From assembly GCA_023484105.1 (NCBI GenBank), contig JAMDBD010000018.1, positions 1 through 59,467 on the forward strand: a DNA stretch of 59,467 nucleotides, read 5' to 3'. Both the position numbers and the translations under genes were made by a program. Positions 35,993 to 45,129 of this stretch are shown here, one piece after another. The DNA is from Thermoplasmatota archaeon (GTDB taxonomy: Archaea; Thermoplasmatota; Thermoplasmata; Thermoplasmatales; Thermoplasmataceae). Under the pieces are notes generated by a model. The model did not search any database. It was not told the DNA's origin and was given only the letters and a program-made list of their open reading frames with translations. The stretch's first letter is position 1. The number at the start of each line of letters is the position of its first letter.

Positions 35993-36892
35993 TTGGCAGG
36001 CAAAAATAAGAATACCATTTCAAAATACTCCAACGTGAAACCAGACTATACAAGGGTCAGGATACCATCTGGCGAGAATTTTCTTTCAGTGAGACAAAAC
36101 CTGAGAGGGAAATCTCTTCACACAGTGTGCGAGGAGGCTAGATGCCCAAATATAGCGGAATGCTGGGACTCTGGCACGGCTACATTCATGATCCTTGGTA
36201 AGAACTGCTCCCGAGGCTGCAGGTTCTGCTCTGTAACCCATGGCCGAATGGAACCACTTGATCCGCTGGAACCGGAAAAGGTGAAGGAAGCAGTTCAGGA
36301 GATGGGACTCACCTACGCGGTGATAACCTCTGTTGACAGAGACGACCTTCCTGATCAGGGGGCAGAGCATTATGCCCGTGTGATAAGAAAGGTAAAGGAA
36401 CTGGGAGTAGTGGTTGAAGTTCTCACGCCAGATTTTCAGGGGCGGGAAGATCTCATAGATATATTGATCATGGAAAAACCACACGTTTACGCACACAACG
36501 TGGAAACTGTCAGGAGGCTGACTCCTGAGGTAAGGGACAGAAGGGCAGGATATGATCAGTCACTGAAGGTTCTTTCTCATGTAAAGGCAATGGATAAAAA
36601 CATAGTTACCAAATCCTCCATAATGATCGGGCTTGGTGAAACAGATGAGGAAGTATTATCAACGATGGAGGACTTGCGGCATGCAGGGGTGGATATCCTT
36701 ACAATAGGGCAGTATCTTCGCCCCTCAAAAATGCAGATAGAGGTTCGTGAGTACTGCACGCTCGAACGCTTTAAAAGCCTCGAGAAGATCGCATACGAGA
36801 AAGGGTTCTCATACGTGGCTTCAGGTCCACTGGTGAGAACTTCGTACAGAGCCTCTGAGGCTTGGGTTAAGAGGATGGTTGAAAATGTCTGA
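35993..36892 (+). CDS. lipA: Lipoyl synthase
   Basis: A 299-residue radical SAM enzyme inserting two sulfurs into protein-bound octanoyl groups. Auxiliary-cluster motif C-x4-C-x5-C is CEEARCPNIAEC near residue 44; the radical SAM motif is CSRGCRFC near 75. DDLPDQGAEHYARVI and the C-terminal RTSYRASE (the Arg-Ser type sequence that caps the auxiliary cluster; the usual RSSY is RTSY here) are present. It starts at TTG 35993, as no ATG precedes the conserved region; an A/T-rich box near 35973 suggests a leaderless mRNA. It is the first gene of the 2-oxoacid dehydrogenase operon. Confidence 0.94.
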   Translation: MAGKNKNTISKYSNVKPDYTRVRIPSGENFLSVRQNLRGKSLHTVCEEARCPNIAECWDSGTATFMILGKNCSRGCRFCSVTHGRMEPLDPLEPEKVKEAVQEMGLTYAVITSVDRDDLPDQGAEHYARVIRKVKELGVVVEVLTPDFQGREDLIDILIMEKPHVYAHNVETVRRLTPEVRDRRAGYDQSLKVLSHVKAMDKNIVTKSSIMIGLGETDEEVLSTMEDLRHAGVDILTIGQYLRPSKMQIEVREYCTLERFKSLEKIAYEKGFSYVASGPLVRTSYRASEAWVKRMVENV

Positions 36893-37889
36893 GGAAAGCG
36901 ATGAAAGATCTAAATTCATAAAGGCGTACACAGCTATGGTCCTTTCAAGGACCCTTGACAAGAAGATAATGAGTGCGCAGAGACAGGGAAGGGTGGGTTT
37001 CTACACTCCCACCATGGGTCAGGAAGCATTACAGATAGGGGCATCAATGGCTCTGGAAAGTGACGACCTCATATATGGTTATTACAGGGACGTTCCGCTC
37101 ATGCTTCATCGCGGGGTTCCAATGGAAAATATAATCAACCAGATTATGGGCAATAGCGCGGATGAGGCAAAGGGAAGGCAGATGCCAAGCCATTACACTG
37201 CAAAGGCCTTTCACTTCATGTCGGTGCAGAGCCCGGTGGCAACTAACCTTCCTTTGGCTGCTGGGGCAGCATACGCCATGGTTTATCAGAAGAAGAAGAG
37301 TGTGGTTCTTACCACGTTTGGGGACGGTTCAACATCCACTCCTGATTTTCATGCGGCGATGAACCTTGCAGGTGTTTTCAATCTTCCAGTAATATTTCTG
37401 TGCGAAAACAACGGTTGGGCAATATCTCTTCCAGTGGAAAAGCAGACAAAGGTGGAGATCTGGACAAAGGCAGAGGCATATGGAATAAGGGGGATAAGGG
37501 TGAATGGTAACAACTTCGTGGAAACATACAATGCAGTGCTCGAGGCAGTAAAGAGGGCAAGAGAAGGCAAGGGAGCCACACTCATTGATGCAATCAGTTT
37601 CAGGATGGGGCCACACTCAACATCGGATGATCCCACAAAGTACAGATCTGAGACCGTTGAAGAGGGAAGCGAAAAAGATCCGCTAGTGGTGACTGAAAAT
37701 ATTCTCAAGGGGAAAAAGTATATTGACGACAAGATGATAGATGGGATAAAAACAAAGGCACAGAAGCTTGTGGATGACAAATTCAACGAATGCGAAAAGA
37801 TCAAACCGCCAGAGCCAATGACCGCCTTCACAGATGTTTACAAAAATATGACGTGGATGCTCAAGGAGGAGGTTGAGGACATACTATGA
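36885..37889 (+). CDS. 2-oxoacid dehydrogenase E1 alpha subunit
   Basis: About 334 residues, the thiamine-diphosphate-binding subunit of the decarboxylase. The TPP motif begins GDGSTSTPDFHAA and ends CENNGWAIS about 30 residues later (GDG...NN, near 147-178). YGYYRDVPLMLHRG and GRQMPSHY form the active-site entrance typical of branched-chain or pyruvate-type E1 alpha. ATG 36885 lies within the last codons of lipA (8-base overlap), so translation is coupled. Substrate preference (pyruvate or branched-chain 2-oxoacids) cannot be read directly; Thermoplasma relatives prefer branched-chain acids. Confidence 0.93.
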   Translation: MSEESDERSKFIKAYTAMVLSRTLDKKIMSAQRQGRVGFYTPTMGQEALQIGASMALESDDLIYGYYRDVPLMLHRGVPMENIINQIMGNSADEAKGRQMPSHYTAKAFHFMSVQSPVATNLPLAAGAAYAMVYQKKKSVVLTTFGDGSTSTPDFHAAMNLAGVFNLPVIFLCENNGWAISLPVEKQTKVEIWTKAEAYGIRGIRVNGNNFVETYNAVLEAVKRAREGKGATLIDAISFRMGPHSTSDDPTKYRSETVEEGSEKDPLVVTENILKGKKYIDDKMIDGIKTKAQKLVDDKFNECEKIKPPEPMTAFTDVYKNMTWMLKEEVEDIL

Positions 37890-38854
37890 CCGAAATGAAC
37901 ATGGTTCAGGCATTGAACTCAACATTGGATCTGCTTATGTCAAAGGACAGCAGCGTTGTCCTGCTGGGAGAGGATATAGGCAAGGATGGAGGAGTCTTCA
38001 GGGTAACAGACGGTCTTCAGGCAAAGTATGGTCCGGAAAGAGTGATAGACACTCCACTGGTTGAACTTGGAATAGTTGGAATGGCAATCGGCATGGCTGT
38101 TAACGGAATGAAACCGATTGCAGAAATTCAGTTTCAGGATTTCATATATACAGCTATGGATCAGATCATAAACCAGATGGCAAAGATAAGGTACAGATCA
38201 GGCGGGGATTATACAGTTCCAATGGTCCTCAGAACTCCTTACGGAGGAGGAATAAAGGGTGGGCTCTACCATTCGCAGAGTGGAGAAACATACTTCGCTC
38301 ATACTGCCGGCCTCACTGTTGTCACACCGTCAAATCCTTACGATGCAAAAGGGCTGCTCCTGTCTTCCATGCAGCTTGGCGATCCGGTCATATTCCTGGA
38401 GCCCAAGCGTTTATACAGATCTATAAAGAATGATGTGCCTGACGGTGAATATACGGTACCCATAGGCGAGGCAAAAAAAATCAGAGAGGGTAATTCAATC
38501 TCAATAATAACATACGGTTCAATGGTTCCCACAGTGCTCTCAACTGTCGAGAAGAATAACGTGGATGCCGAAATTATTGATCTCAGAACACTCCTGCCGA
38601 TGGATCTTAATGCGATAATGGATACAGTCAAGAAAACAGGTCGGGTTATGATCGTTCATGAGGCGCCGAGAACTCTTGGCATGGGGGCAGAGATCTCAGC
38701 AATTATATCTGAAAGGGCAATCGACAGCCTTCTCGGTCCAATACTCAGGGTGACAGGTCCGGACTCCCCATTTCCATACAGGATGGAGGATTACTACCTT
38801 CCAAATGAGAAGAGAATCATGAAGGCAGTGAACAAACTGATGACATTCGGGTGA
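37886..38854 (+). CDS. 2-oxoacid dehydrogenase E1 beta subunit
   Basis: A 322-residue partner of E1 alpha. LLGEDIGKDGGVFRVTDGL near residue 29, PLVELGIVGMAIGMAVNGMKP near 58, and EIQFQDFIYTAMDQIINQMAK are standard E1 beta segments; the Glu in GED and in EIQF help activate TPP. The ATG overlaps the E1 alpha stop by 4 bases. Confidence 0.95.
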   Translation: MTEMNMVQALNSTLDLLMSKDSSVVLLGEDIGKDGGVFRVTDGLQAKYGPERVIDTPLVELGIVGMAIGMAVNGMKPIAEIQFQDFIYTAMDQIINQMAKIRYRSGGDYTVPMVLRTPYGGGIKGGLYHSQSGETYFAHTAGLTVVTPSNPYDAKGLLLSSMQLGDPVIFLEPKRLYRSIKNDVPDGEYTVPIGEAKKIREGNSISIITYGSMVPTVLSTVEKNNVDAEIIDLRTLLPMDLNAIMDTVKKTGRVMIVHEAPRTLGMGAEISAIISERAIDSLLGPILRVTGPDSPFPYRMEDYYLPNEKRIMKAVNKLMTFG

Positions 38855-38861
38855 TGATGAA

Positions 38862-40079
38862 GTGTTTGAATTTAAATTACCGGATATAGGCGAAGGCGTT
38901 GCTGAGGGGGAGATTGTGAAGTGGCATGTCAAGCCTGGCGACACAATCTCCAGCGATCAGGAGATGGTGGAGGTTATGACGGATAAGGTGACAGTGAAAA
39001 TATCTTCTCCAGTCTCAGGAACTGTCAAAGAAATACTTGCCAAGGAAGGGACGATATCAAAGGTTGGAGATCTGCTTATAAGGATCGATGACGGCAAGAG
39101 TGAAACATCAACAAACCTTGCAACCCAGACGGAAGAACCTGCAAAAAGTGAGGCACCTCAGGCTCAGAGCCAGCCTCAGGAAAAGCCTCAGGCATCCAAG
39201 ATCTCCGCAACACCTGCAATAAGAAAGGCTGCAAAGGATATGGGGATCGATCTGGAAAAGGTGACCCCTTCAGGCGAAAACGGAAGAATAACAATGAAGG
39301 ATCTGGAAGCATATGCAGCTGCAGCGAAAGCTGCGGATCAGAAAAAGCCTGTGTTGTCACATGAGGCTTCAAAATCTGCAGAGAAACCAGCTCCAAGGCC
39401 GGGAATGGAAGAAGTATATGAACCAAAGGGACTCAGGAGAATAATCTTTGACAAGATGTCAAAATCAAAGTCCATCATACCGCATTTCATGATAGGGGAA
39501 TACATCGATTTTACAAAGATGAGAGAAGCAAGGGAAGATCTGAAGAGCCGTGACAAGAATGTGACATTCACCCCCATATTCGTGAAGGCAATAACCATAG
39601 CACTGAAAGAATTCCCAAAATTCAACGCCATTTACGATGAGAGATCCAAGACATATTCAATAAAGAAGTATTACAATATCGGCATCGCGGTTGACACGCA
39701 GGAAGGCCTCAACGTTGTTGTGATAAAGGATGCAGACAAGAAGAACGTATTTGCAATATCACAGGAACTTGCAGATATGGCCAGCAGGGCAAGATCAAAC
39801 AAACTCACACTTTCAGACGTGCAGGATTCCACCTTCACAATAACAAATGTTGGCACCATCGGAGGCATATTCTCGACACCAATAATCAACTATCCCGAAG
39901 TGGCCATCATAGGCTTCCACAGAACTCTGAACGAGGACATGCAGAACCCCAACTCAAGGGAGTTCATGTACGTCACCATGTCATGTGATCACAGGCTTAT
40001 AGATGGAGCCGATGCGGCAAGGTTCATAACAAGGGTTAAGGAACTTCTGGAGAAACCATCCTTGATATTCGTGGAGTGA
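38862..40079 (+). CDS. 2-oxoacid dehydrogenase E2 acyltransferase
   Basis: A 405-residue core protein. Domains in order: one lipoyl domain (1-77) with lipoyl Lys in MTDKVTVKI; an Ala/Pro/Gln-rich linker (80-110); the E1/E3-binding domain (about 112-150, ATPAIRKAAKDMGIDL); a second linker; and the catalytic domain (about 180-405) with HRLIDGADAARF carrying the His-x3-Asp-Gly active site. It starts at GTG 38862, 7 bases after the E1 beta stop. Its lipoyl domain is the presumed client of LipA and LipB encoded in the same operon. Confidence 0.95.
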   Translation: MFEFKLPDIGEGVAEGEIVKWHVKPGDTISSDQEMVEVMTDKVTVKISSPVSGTVKEILAKEGTISKVGDLLIRIDDGKSETSTNLATQTEEPAKSEAPQAQSQPQEKPQASKISATPAIRKAAKDMGIDLEKVTPSGENGRITMKDLEAYAAAAKAADQKKPVLSHEASKSAEKPAPRPGMEEVYEPKGLRRIIFDKMSKSKSIIPHFMIGEYIDFTKMREAREDLKSRDKNVTFTPIFVKAITIALKEFPKFNAIYDERSKTYSIKKYYNIGIAVDTQEGLNVVVIKDADKKNVFAISQELADMASRARSNKLTLSDVQDSTFTITNVGTIGGIFSTPIINYPEVAIIGFHRTLNEDMQNPNSREFMYVTMSCDHRLIDGADAARFITRVKELLEKPSLIFVE

Positions 40080-40084
40080 CAGCG

Positions 40085-41407
40085 ATGGATTACGACGCGG
40101 CAATAATAGGCGCCGGCCCTGCAGGATATGCAGCAGCCATAAGGCTTGCGCAGATGTCAAAGAAGGTTGTTCTGATCGAGAGGGACAAAATAGGCGGAGA
40201 ATGCCTTAATTATGGCTGTATCCCTTCGAAGGCACTAATAGAGCTGGCTAACTCCATCAACTACCTGAAGGAAATGCCAGGTATCACCCTTGATGCCAGG
40301 GTAGACATGAAGAAATGGCAGGAGTGGAAATGGGGGATGATCAACAGGCTGACATCGGGAGTTGAAACACTCTGCAAATCCCAGGGCGTTACCATACTGA
40401 AAGGCTCTGCAGAGATAATGGACAGAAACAGGGTTAAGGTTGGTGATACAGAAGTTTCCGCAGAAAACCTTGTAATTGCAACCGGATCATCTCCGGTAAA
40501 GCTACCCTCATTTGAAGGGGTTTCCTATAACAGGGAAATTCTTGACATTCAAAAAATACCGGAATCCCTTATCATCGTTGGTGGAGGGTACATTGGAGTT
40601 GAGCTGGGAACAGCATTTGCAAAACTCGGATCGAAAGTCACCATAGTTGAGATGATGGAAAATATCCTCCCTGGAGTTGACAGGGAGCTTGTTAATCCTG
40701 TCGAGAGAAGGATGAAGGCCCTTGGGATCCAGGTTCTCACCTCCACAAAGGTGGAATCGGTGGTGAAGGAAAAGGAAATATTCCATGTCACAGTCTCAGG
40801 CAACGTTTCTTTGGAGGCCGATCACATTCTGGTCACGGTTGGCAGAAAGCCAAACACTGAAGGGTTTGGCCTGGAGAAGCTCGGGCTTGAGATGAACGGA
40901 AAGTTCATCAAAATAGATTCCAGGTGTGAAACCTCTGTCAAGGGCGTGTACGCGATTGGGGATGTTTCGGGAGAGCCCATGCTTGCACACAGGGCTTACT
41001 ATCAGGCTGATATTGCGGCACAGAACATTGCGGGCCATGAAGCGGAAATAGATTACCATGCAATGCCATTCGTGATATATTCAGATCCGGAGATCTCCTA
41101 CACCGGCAAGAAGGACTCCGGCGTTAGCGTATTTCCTCTGGCCGCCAATGGCAGGGCTCTAGGCATGAATTCCACTACGGGAACATACAGGATATATTAT
41201 GACAGTGACGGCACAGTGACTGGGGCAGGTATAGTTGCACCACATTCCTCGGAGATGATCAGCGAGGTCACTCTTTCAGTGGAGTCATCCCTTTCCGTGA
41301 ATGACATCGCACTGACAATTCACCCGCACCCGACAGTTTCTGAAGGTTTGAAGGAGGCAGCAGAAGGTGCATTCGGAAAGCCGCTGCATTTCAAGACCGG
41401 CCGCTGA
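40085..41407 (+). CDS. lpdA: Dihydrolipoamide dehydrogenase (E3)
   Basis: About 440 residues. AAIIGAGPAGYAAAIRLAQ is the FAD loop; GGECLNYGCIPSKAL holds the redox disulfide (CxxxxC, near residues 43-48); IIVGGGYIGVELGTAFAKLG is the NAD loop; AIGDVSGEPMLAHRA completes the FAD site; HPHPTVSEGLKEAA supplies the active-site His-Glu pair. ATG 40085 is chosen over GTG 40076 because GGAGTGA at 40073-40079 is a good ribosome binding site with a 5-base gap. It reoxidises the E2 lipoyl arm. Confidence 0.94.
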   Translation: MDYDAAIIGAGPAGYAAAIRLAQMSKKVVLIERDKIGGECLNYGCIPSKALIELANSINYLKEMPGITLDARVDMKKWQEWKWGMINRLTSGVETLCKSQGVTILKGSAEIMDRNRVKVGDTEVSAENLVIATGSSPVKLPSFEGVSYNREILDIQKIPESLIIVGGGYIGVELGTAFAKLGSKVTIVEMMENILPGVDRELVNPVERRMKALGIQVLTSTKVESVVKEKEIFHVTVSGNVSLEADHILVTVGRKPNTEGFGLEKLGLEMNGKFIKIDSRCETSVKGVYAIGDVSGEPMLAHRAYYQADIAAQNIAGHEAEIDYHAMPFVIYSDPEISYTGKKDSGVSVFPLAANGRALGMNSTTGTYRIYYDSDGTVTGAGIVAPHSSEMISEVTLSVESSLSVNDIALTIHPHPTVSEGLKEAAEGAFGKPLHFKTGR

Positions 41408-42053
41408 TCTTGGGGAAGTTGAATACGGCACCGCGCTGCATATACAGAAGCAGCTTGTTGGCTGTGTGAAAACCGGACGCATAGAAGCTGCACTTATCGC
41501 ACTTGATCACCCTCCCGTATACACCGTTGGGAGGAAGCCCGTTCCGGAGAATTATCCAGGCATAGAACCGGTTGTAACTGAGAGGGGAGGTGACATAACA
41601 TATCATGGGCCTGGACAGCTTGTGATCTATCCTATACTTGATGTCAGGACTGACGGCCGCAGGGACGTACCGGTATTCATATCAAAGGTTCTCAAAGCTG
41701 TATCGATGTCGCTGGAAGAACATGGCCTTCGCACCGAAAGCAACCATCAGGAGACAGGAATATGGGTGGGCGGTAAAAAAGTGGGGTCAGTGGGAATGGC
41801 TATAGACGGCTTTGTGTCATATCATGGCGTGGCTATAAACACATCCGGCGAGGTCCTCCCATGGTTCAGCAGAATACGGCCGTGCGGTCTGGATCCATCG
41901 GTGATGTCCTATGTGGATATACCAAGAGATGCTCTCAGGGATTCCATATTCAGGTCATTCTCTGAGGTTTTCGGGAAATTCTCAGAGGTTACTGCAGGAG
42001 AAATGCTTGAGATATCATCAGGATTCTCTGCCGATATCCCAGATTCTCTCTGA
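41367..42053 (+). CDS. lipB: Lipoyl(octanoyl) transferase
   Basis: About 228 residues; moves octanoyl groups from acyl carrier protein, or an equivalent donor, to lipoyl domains. LGEVEYGTALHIQKQ, VTERGGDITYHGPGQLVIYP near 85-103, GKKVGSVGMAIDGFVSYHG with the catalytic Lys, and RIRPCGLDP with the catalytic Cys are all present. The reading frame from GTG 41367 overlaps lpdA by 41 bases; the homologous part starts at about residue 13, so the true start may be a weaker codon nearer 41400. Together with LipA it gives a full de novo lipoylation route. Confidence 0.92.
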   Translation: MHSESRCISRPAADLGEVEYGTALHIQKQLVGCVKTGRIEAALIALDHPPVYTVGRKPVPENYPGIEPVVTERGGDITYHGPGQLVIYPILDVRTDGRRDVPVFISKVLKAVSMSLEEHGLRTESNHQETGIWVGGKKVGSVGMAIDGFVSYHGVAINTSGEVLPWFSRIRPCGLDPSVMSYVDIPRDALRDSIFRSFSEVFGKFSEVTAGEMLEISSGFSADIPDSL

Positions 42054-42551
42054 AATACCATTTCTCTTATTGGCAAGCACAGCATGCATAAATATCAGTG
42101 ACGAAAGCCTGTTAAGGTATGACAGAATGGTCTGTGTGGTATATATGGAGTCCTTGTAACGGACAACAATCCGTTCAAGGGATCTTGCAGATGTTCTGGC
42201 AACATGAAGTATTGCAGACTGCTGCGATCCTCCAGGGACTATGAAAAGCCTTACTTTTCCTGCCTCGCGCTTATACTCCACAGAACGGGTCTCCAGCCAT
42301 GAGACCCTGGATCCGTCAAGAACTCTTCTCTTCCCGGAAGTCAGAATCTCTTCCCCTATTGTAAACAGATCTATCTGCACCTTTTCAAGATCCTCCCTGA
42401 TGTCCTGCCACTCAACCATAGTTGATGCAAAACCCACAAGTGATATGAGGAAGTCAATCTCGCCCTCTATCTCAATCATCATATCGCCCTTGGATACCCT
42501 TCCGGCAAGGGGCCTATCAGTCTCTCCGGAATCCCCCTTCCTGGTGAACAT
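42018..42551 (-). CDS. ATP:cob(I)alamin adenosyltransferase, PduO type
   Basis: A 177-residue enzyme making adenosylcobalamin. TRKGDSGET at residues 3-11 is the N-terminal ATP-binding motif; FIVPGGSQQSAILHVARTSARSLER near 102-126 and YLNRLSSLIF near 145 are the other hallmarks. In the Arg-rich motif RTSARSLER the usual first Arg of the RR..ER pair is Ser. Its 3' end overlaps lipB by 36 bases (convergent). It follows AlaX after 2 bases. Confidence 0.9.
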   Translation of the reverse strand: MFTRKGDSGETDRPLAGRVSKGDMMIEIEGEIDFLISLVGFASTMVEWQDIREDLEKVQIDLFTIGEEILTSGKRRVLDGSRVSWLETRSVEYKREAGKVRLFIVPGGSQQSAILHVARTSARSLERIVVRYKDSIYTTQTILSYLNRLSSLIFMHAVLANKRNGISERIWDIGRES

Positions 42552-42553
42552 GG

Positions 42554-43282
42554 CTATCGATCCCCTGACAGGTTGATTATCATCCTTTTATTCCTCCTGC
42601 CCTTGTTTTCCACTCTCACAAGGCCAATGGTTCCAACCTCCCGTGTATTTCTGACATGTGTCCCTCCGTCTGCCTGAAGATCCACACCTTCGATCTCTAC
42701 GATCCTGACGCGATCCATCCTGCTTATGAGATCCCGTCCCGGAGCAGTCCTTGCTAGATCTCTGATACCTGCAGCATCCTCTCTTGAGATGAAGTAATCC
42801 CTGACAGTATGGCCCTCACTAACAATCACGTTGGCTGAGTCAACAATCTTACGCGCATCATCTGCGGTCATGGAGTCAATGGAGAAATCAACGCGTGCCC
42901 TGTCAGTGTATATCTGACTCCCGGTTATCAGGCCATGGCTTCCATAGATAGTGTGGACAACAGCATCTATTATGTGTATTGCCGTATGAAATCTCATATG
43001 GGAATACCTTCTGATCCAGTCAATCCTCCCTTCAACGGCAGCACCTTCCTCCAGCCCTGAAGTATCTGCAATAATGTGAAGTGGTTCGTCACCGGATTTG
43101 ACTGTGTTGGAAACCAGGTAAGATAGACTGCTGGCAATCAGTGTGCCGGTATCACCTGGCTGGCCACCCCCCTCGGGATAAAATGCAGTTTCACTCAGAA
43201 ATATGCCCTCGGAAGTTTTTCCAGTTACCGTGGCTCTGAACATGGCCGTGTAAGGATCATTCCAGTAGAGTTTTTCTGTCAC
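42554..43282 (-). CDS. alaX: AlaX-type alanyl-tRNA editing protein
   Basis: A 242-residue free-standing editing domain hydrolysing mischarged Ser- or Gly-tRNA-Ala. AFYPEGGGQPGDTG near 32-45 is the glycine-rich editing motif; HTAIHIIDAVV gives the first two zinc ligands (HxxxH); ADGGTHVRNTREVG near 208 is the third motif. The canonical Cys of CGGTH is Asp here, leaving the downstream His. Length fits the AlaX-M/L group. ATG 43282; co-directional with the adenosyltransferase 2 bases downstream. Confidence 0.9.
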   Translation of the reverse strand: MTEKLYWNDPYTAMFRATVTGKTSEGIFLSETAFYPEGGGQPGDTGTLIASSLSYLVSNTVKSGDEPLHIIADTSGLEEGAAVEGRIDWIRRYSHMRFHTAIHIIDAVVHTIYGSHGLITGSQIYTDRARVDFSIDSMTADDARKIVDSANVIVSEGHTVRDYFISREDAAGIRDLARTAPGRDLISRMDRVRIVEIEGVDLQADGGTHVRNTREVGTIGLVRVENKGRRNKRMIINLSGDR

Positions 43283-43519
43283 TATAGTTGATCATCAAGG
43301 TGGGTAATTATCCTATGGTTACTGCCGGTAAGACGGATGGTCATTTTTCCACAATATGGAAGACTCTCTACCTGAGCAGCGGATCCAGTGCAATGTGAGC
43401 CTGTGGCATGTCATAGTAGCAGGTGTCAAACCCAGAGAAGAATGGTATGCATGCGAAATTCCGGAGAAATGGCAGATCTGTGCACATATTAAATAGTTAA
43501 AGATCATAGTTCATACGCC

Positions 43520-44479
43520 ATGAAATTTGGAATAATCTCGCCTGGAAGGCACTTCATGAACAGGATATATCCGGCAATGGTGGCAGAGGGGAACCAAGTT
43601 ACTGCAATTTGCTCAAGGCATTCCGGAAACAGGGAAGAACTGGCGAAAATCTGTGATCAGATCACGTCAGGCCTTGATGAATTTTCAAAGATGGATTTCG
43701 ATGCAGCGTACATATCATCTCCGAATGCAATGCACTTCGGGGATGCCATGGCATGCATCAGGGCAGGAAAGGATGTGCTGCTGGAAAAGCCAATGACTCT
43801 GAACCACACGGAGGCTTTGAAACTGGTTGAATCAGCCTCGTCTGCAGGAGTGAAGCTGGCCATAGGTTTTCACCTGAGGTTTCACCCCGCAATGAAAGAG
43901 ATAAGGGAACTGATAAGGAATGACGATATTGGTAAAATTGCCCATATAACAGCAGCATGGGGATCATATTCAGACAGAACCGGCGACACACGTGTCTGGA
44001 AGTTTGACGAGAGGCTGGCAGGCGGAGGATCTCTTGTGGCCACTTCTGTGCATGTCATGGATTCAATAAACTTCATCAGCGGTGAAAAACCAGTTGAGCT
44101 TTCATGCATGAGATTCCCAAACCAGGTAGTTGAAACAACCTCCGCAATTACGGTAAGATACAGTTCTTTTCCTGCTCATATAACCACATCATCAAAGGTG
44201 CAGTTTCCGGACAACGCACTTCGGATATACACGGATACTGATACGCTGGAAGCTGAGGGAGTATACGGCGTGGAAATAGGCGGGACGCTGAAGAGAAACG
44301 GGCGTGTTTTCAGAAGGTACCAGAGAAAGGACATCTACAGAAGAGAGATTAGGGGATTCATGGATCTTGTGGATGGAAGAGAGACAGAAATAGCAACCGG
44401 AGAAGACGGTGCGCTGGTCACCAGGGAACTGGAAGCTGCACACACATCGTCTGCCAGCCATGTCACAGTGAAACTATGA
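43520..44479 (+). CDS. Gfo/Idh/MocA family oxidoreductase
   Basis: A 319-residue NAD(P)-dependent dehydrogenase. The Rossmann fold begins MKFGIISPGRHFMNRIYPAM; AYISSPNAMHFGDAM and LLEKPMTLNHTEA (EKP motif with catalytic Lys, near residue 92) are family signatures; GFHLRFHPAMKEIRELI begins the substrate domain. Substrate is probably a sugar or polyol. A/T-rich TATTAAATAG at 43487-43496 lies about 25-30 bases upstream of ATG 43520, suggesting a leaderless start. The stop overlaps the next gene by 4 bases. Confidence 0.9.
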   Translation: MKFGIISPGRHFMNRIYPAMVAEGNQVTAICSRHSGNREELAKICDQITSGLDEFSKMDFDAAYISSPNAMHFGDAMACIRAGKDVLLEKPMTLNHTEALKLVESASSAGVKLAIGFHLRFHPAMKEIRELIRNDDIGKIAHITAAWGSYSDRTGDTRVWKFDERLAGGGSLVATSVHVMDSINFISGEKPVELSCMRFPNQVVETTSAITVRYSSFPAHITTSSKVQFPDNALRIYTDTDTLEAEGVYGVEIGGTLKRNGRVFRRYQRKDIYRREIRGFMDLVDGRETEIATGEDGALVTRELEAAHTSSASHVTVKL

Positions 44480-45129
44480 GAACCGATCATGTACAGCCTG
44501 TCATGTGGAAGGAACTTACCTTCACACACAGGATTGAGAAGAGGGACAGCGCAAGGGAAAGAGACTTTTCATTCTATCTTGTACCACCACAGGGCCACTG
44601 CAATAGATTCAGGGTTATAGCAAGCATCGAATCAGTAAGGTTCTTCATAGGAAGCTCATCTCCGGAATCGCTCGGATCATTGAGCACATATTTCTCAAAG
44701 TGCTACGGGACATTTTCCACAGATACTGATCCGGAAAACCTGGATGGGAAGACACTGGCATTCAAGGTCAGGCGCATCAGCGTGAAGGCCAAGGAGGCAA
44801 TCGATCAGGGATTCATAAGATCCGTAACCTATACGCCTGTGGCGATAAAAGGCATCAGGCTTTCCTACGATGTGATAGTAGTTTCTGCAGGAAAGGGAAG
44901 GAGACCAAAGTTCTCCTTTCTGATTCTAACATCCATAAGCGGGGATGAAAATCAGGTGACTGCAGCTGAAACCATGCTGAAGATAAGGTTCAACCACCTC
45001 AAGGCAACAGCAGGCATTTTTCTCTCCCTCAGGAAACGCAGCAGGGTGTCGTTCTCTGGGGGACTCTTCGGAACGCCATTCAAGCTTGTCACATTCTTTG
45101 GAATTCCAACTGACGAGGGTCTCATTTGA
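44476..45129 (+). CDS. Unknown protein coupled to a DNA methyltransferase
   Basis: A 217-residue protein with no family I can name with confidence. It has no signal peptide or cysteine-rich site. Predicted alternating strands and helices (FRVIASIESVRFFIGSSSPE, KFSFLILTSISGDENQVTAAE) and the final GTPFKLVTFFGIPTDEGL recall the N-terminal domains of VirB4/HerA-type ATPases, but no ATPase domain follows. The resemblance is weak. It overlaps the oxidoreductase stop (ATGA) and the methyltransferase start (TTGA), so the three are translated together. Confidence 0.6.
   Translation: MRTDHVQPVMWKELTFTHRIEKRDSARERDFSFYLVPPQGHCNRFRVIASIESVRFFIGSSSPESLGSLSTYFSKCYGTFSTDTDPENLDGKTLAFKVRRISVKAKEAIDQGFIRSVTYTPVAIKGIRLSYDVIVVSAGKGRRPKFSFLILTSISGDENQVTAAETMLKIRFNHLKATAGIFLSLRKRSRVSFSGGLFGTPFKLVTFFGIPTDEGLI

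Noticed and set aside
43283-43519. 62-codon minus-strand frame in the alaX-oxidoreductase gap
   Set aside because: No start signal or family resemblance; the gap is better explained as promoter region of the oxidoreductase.
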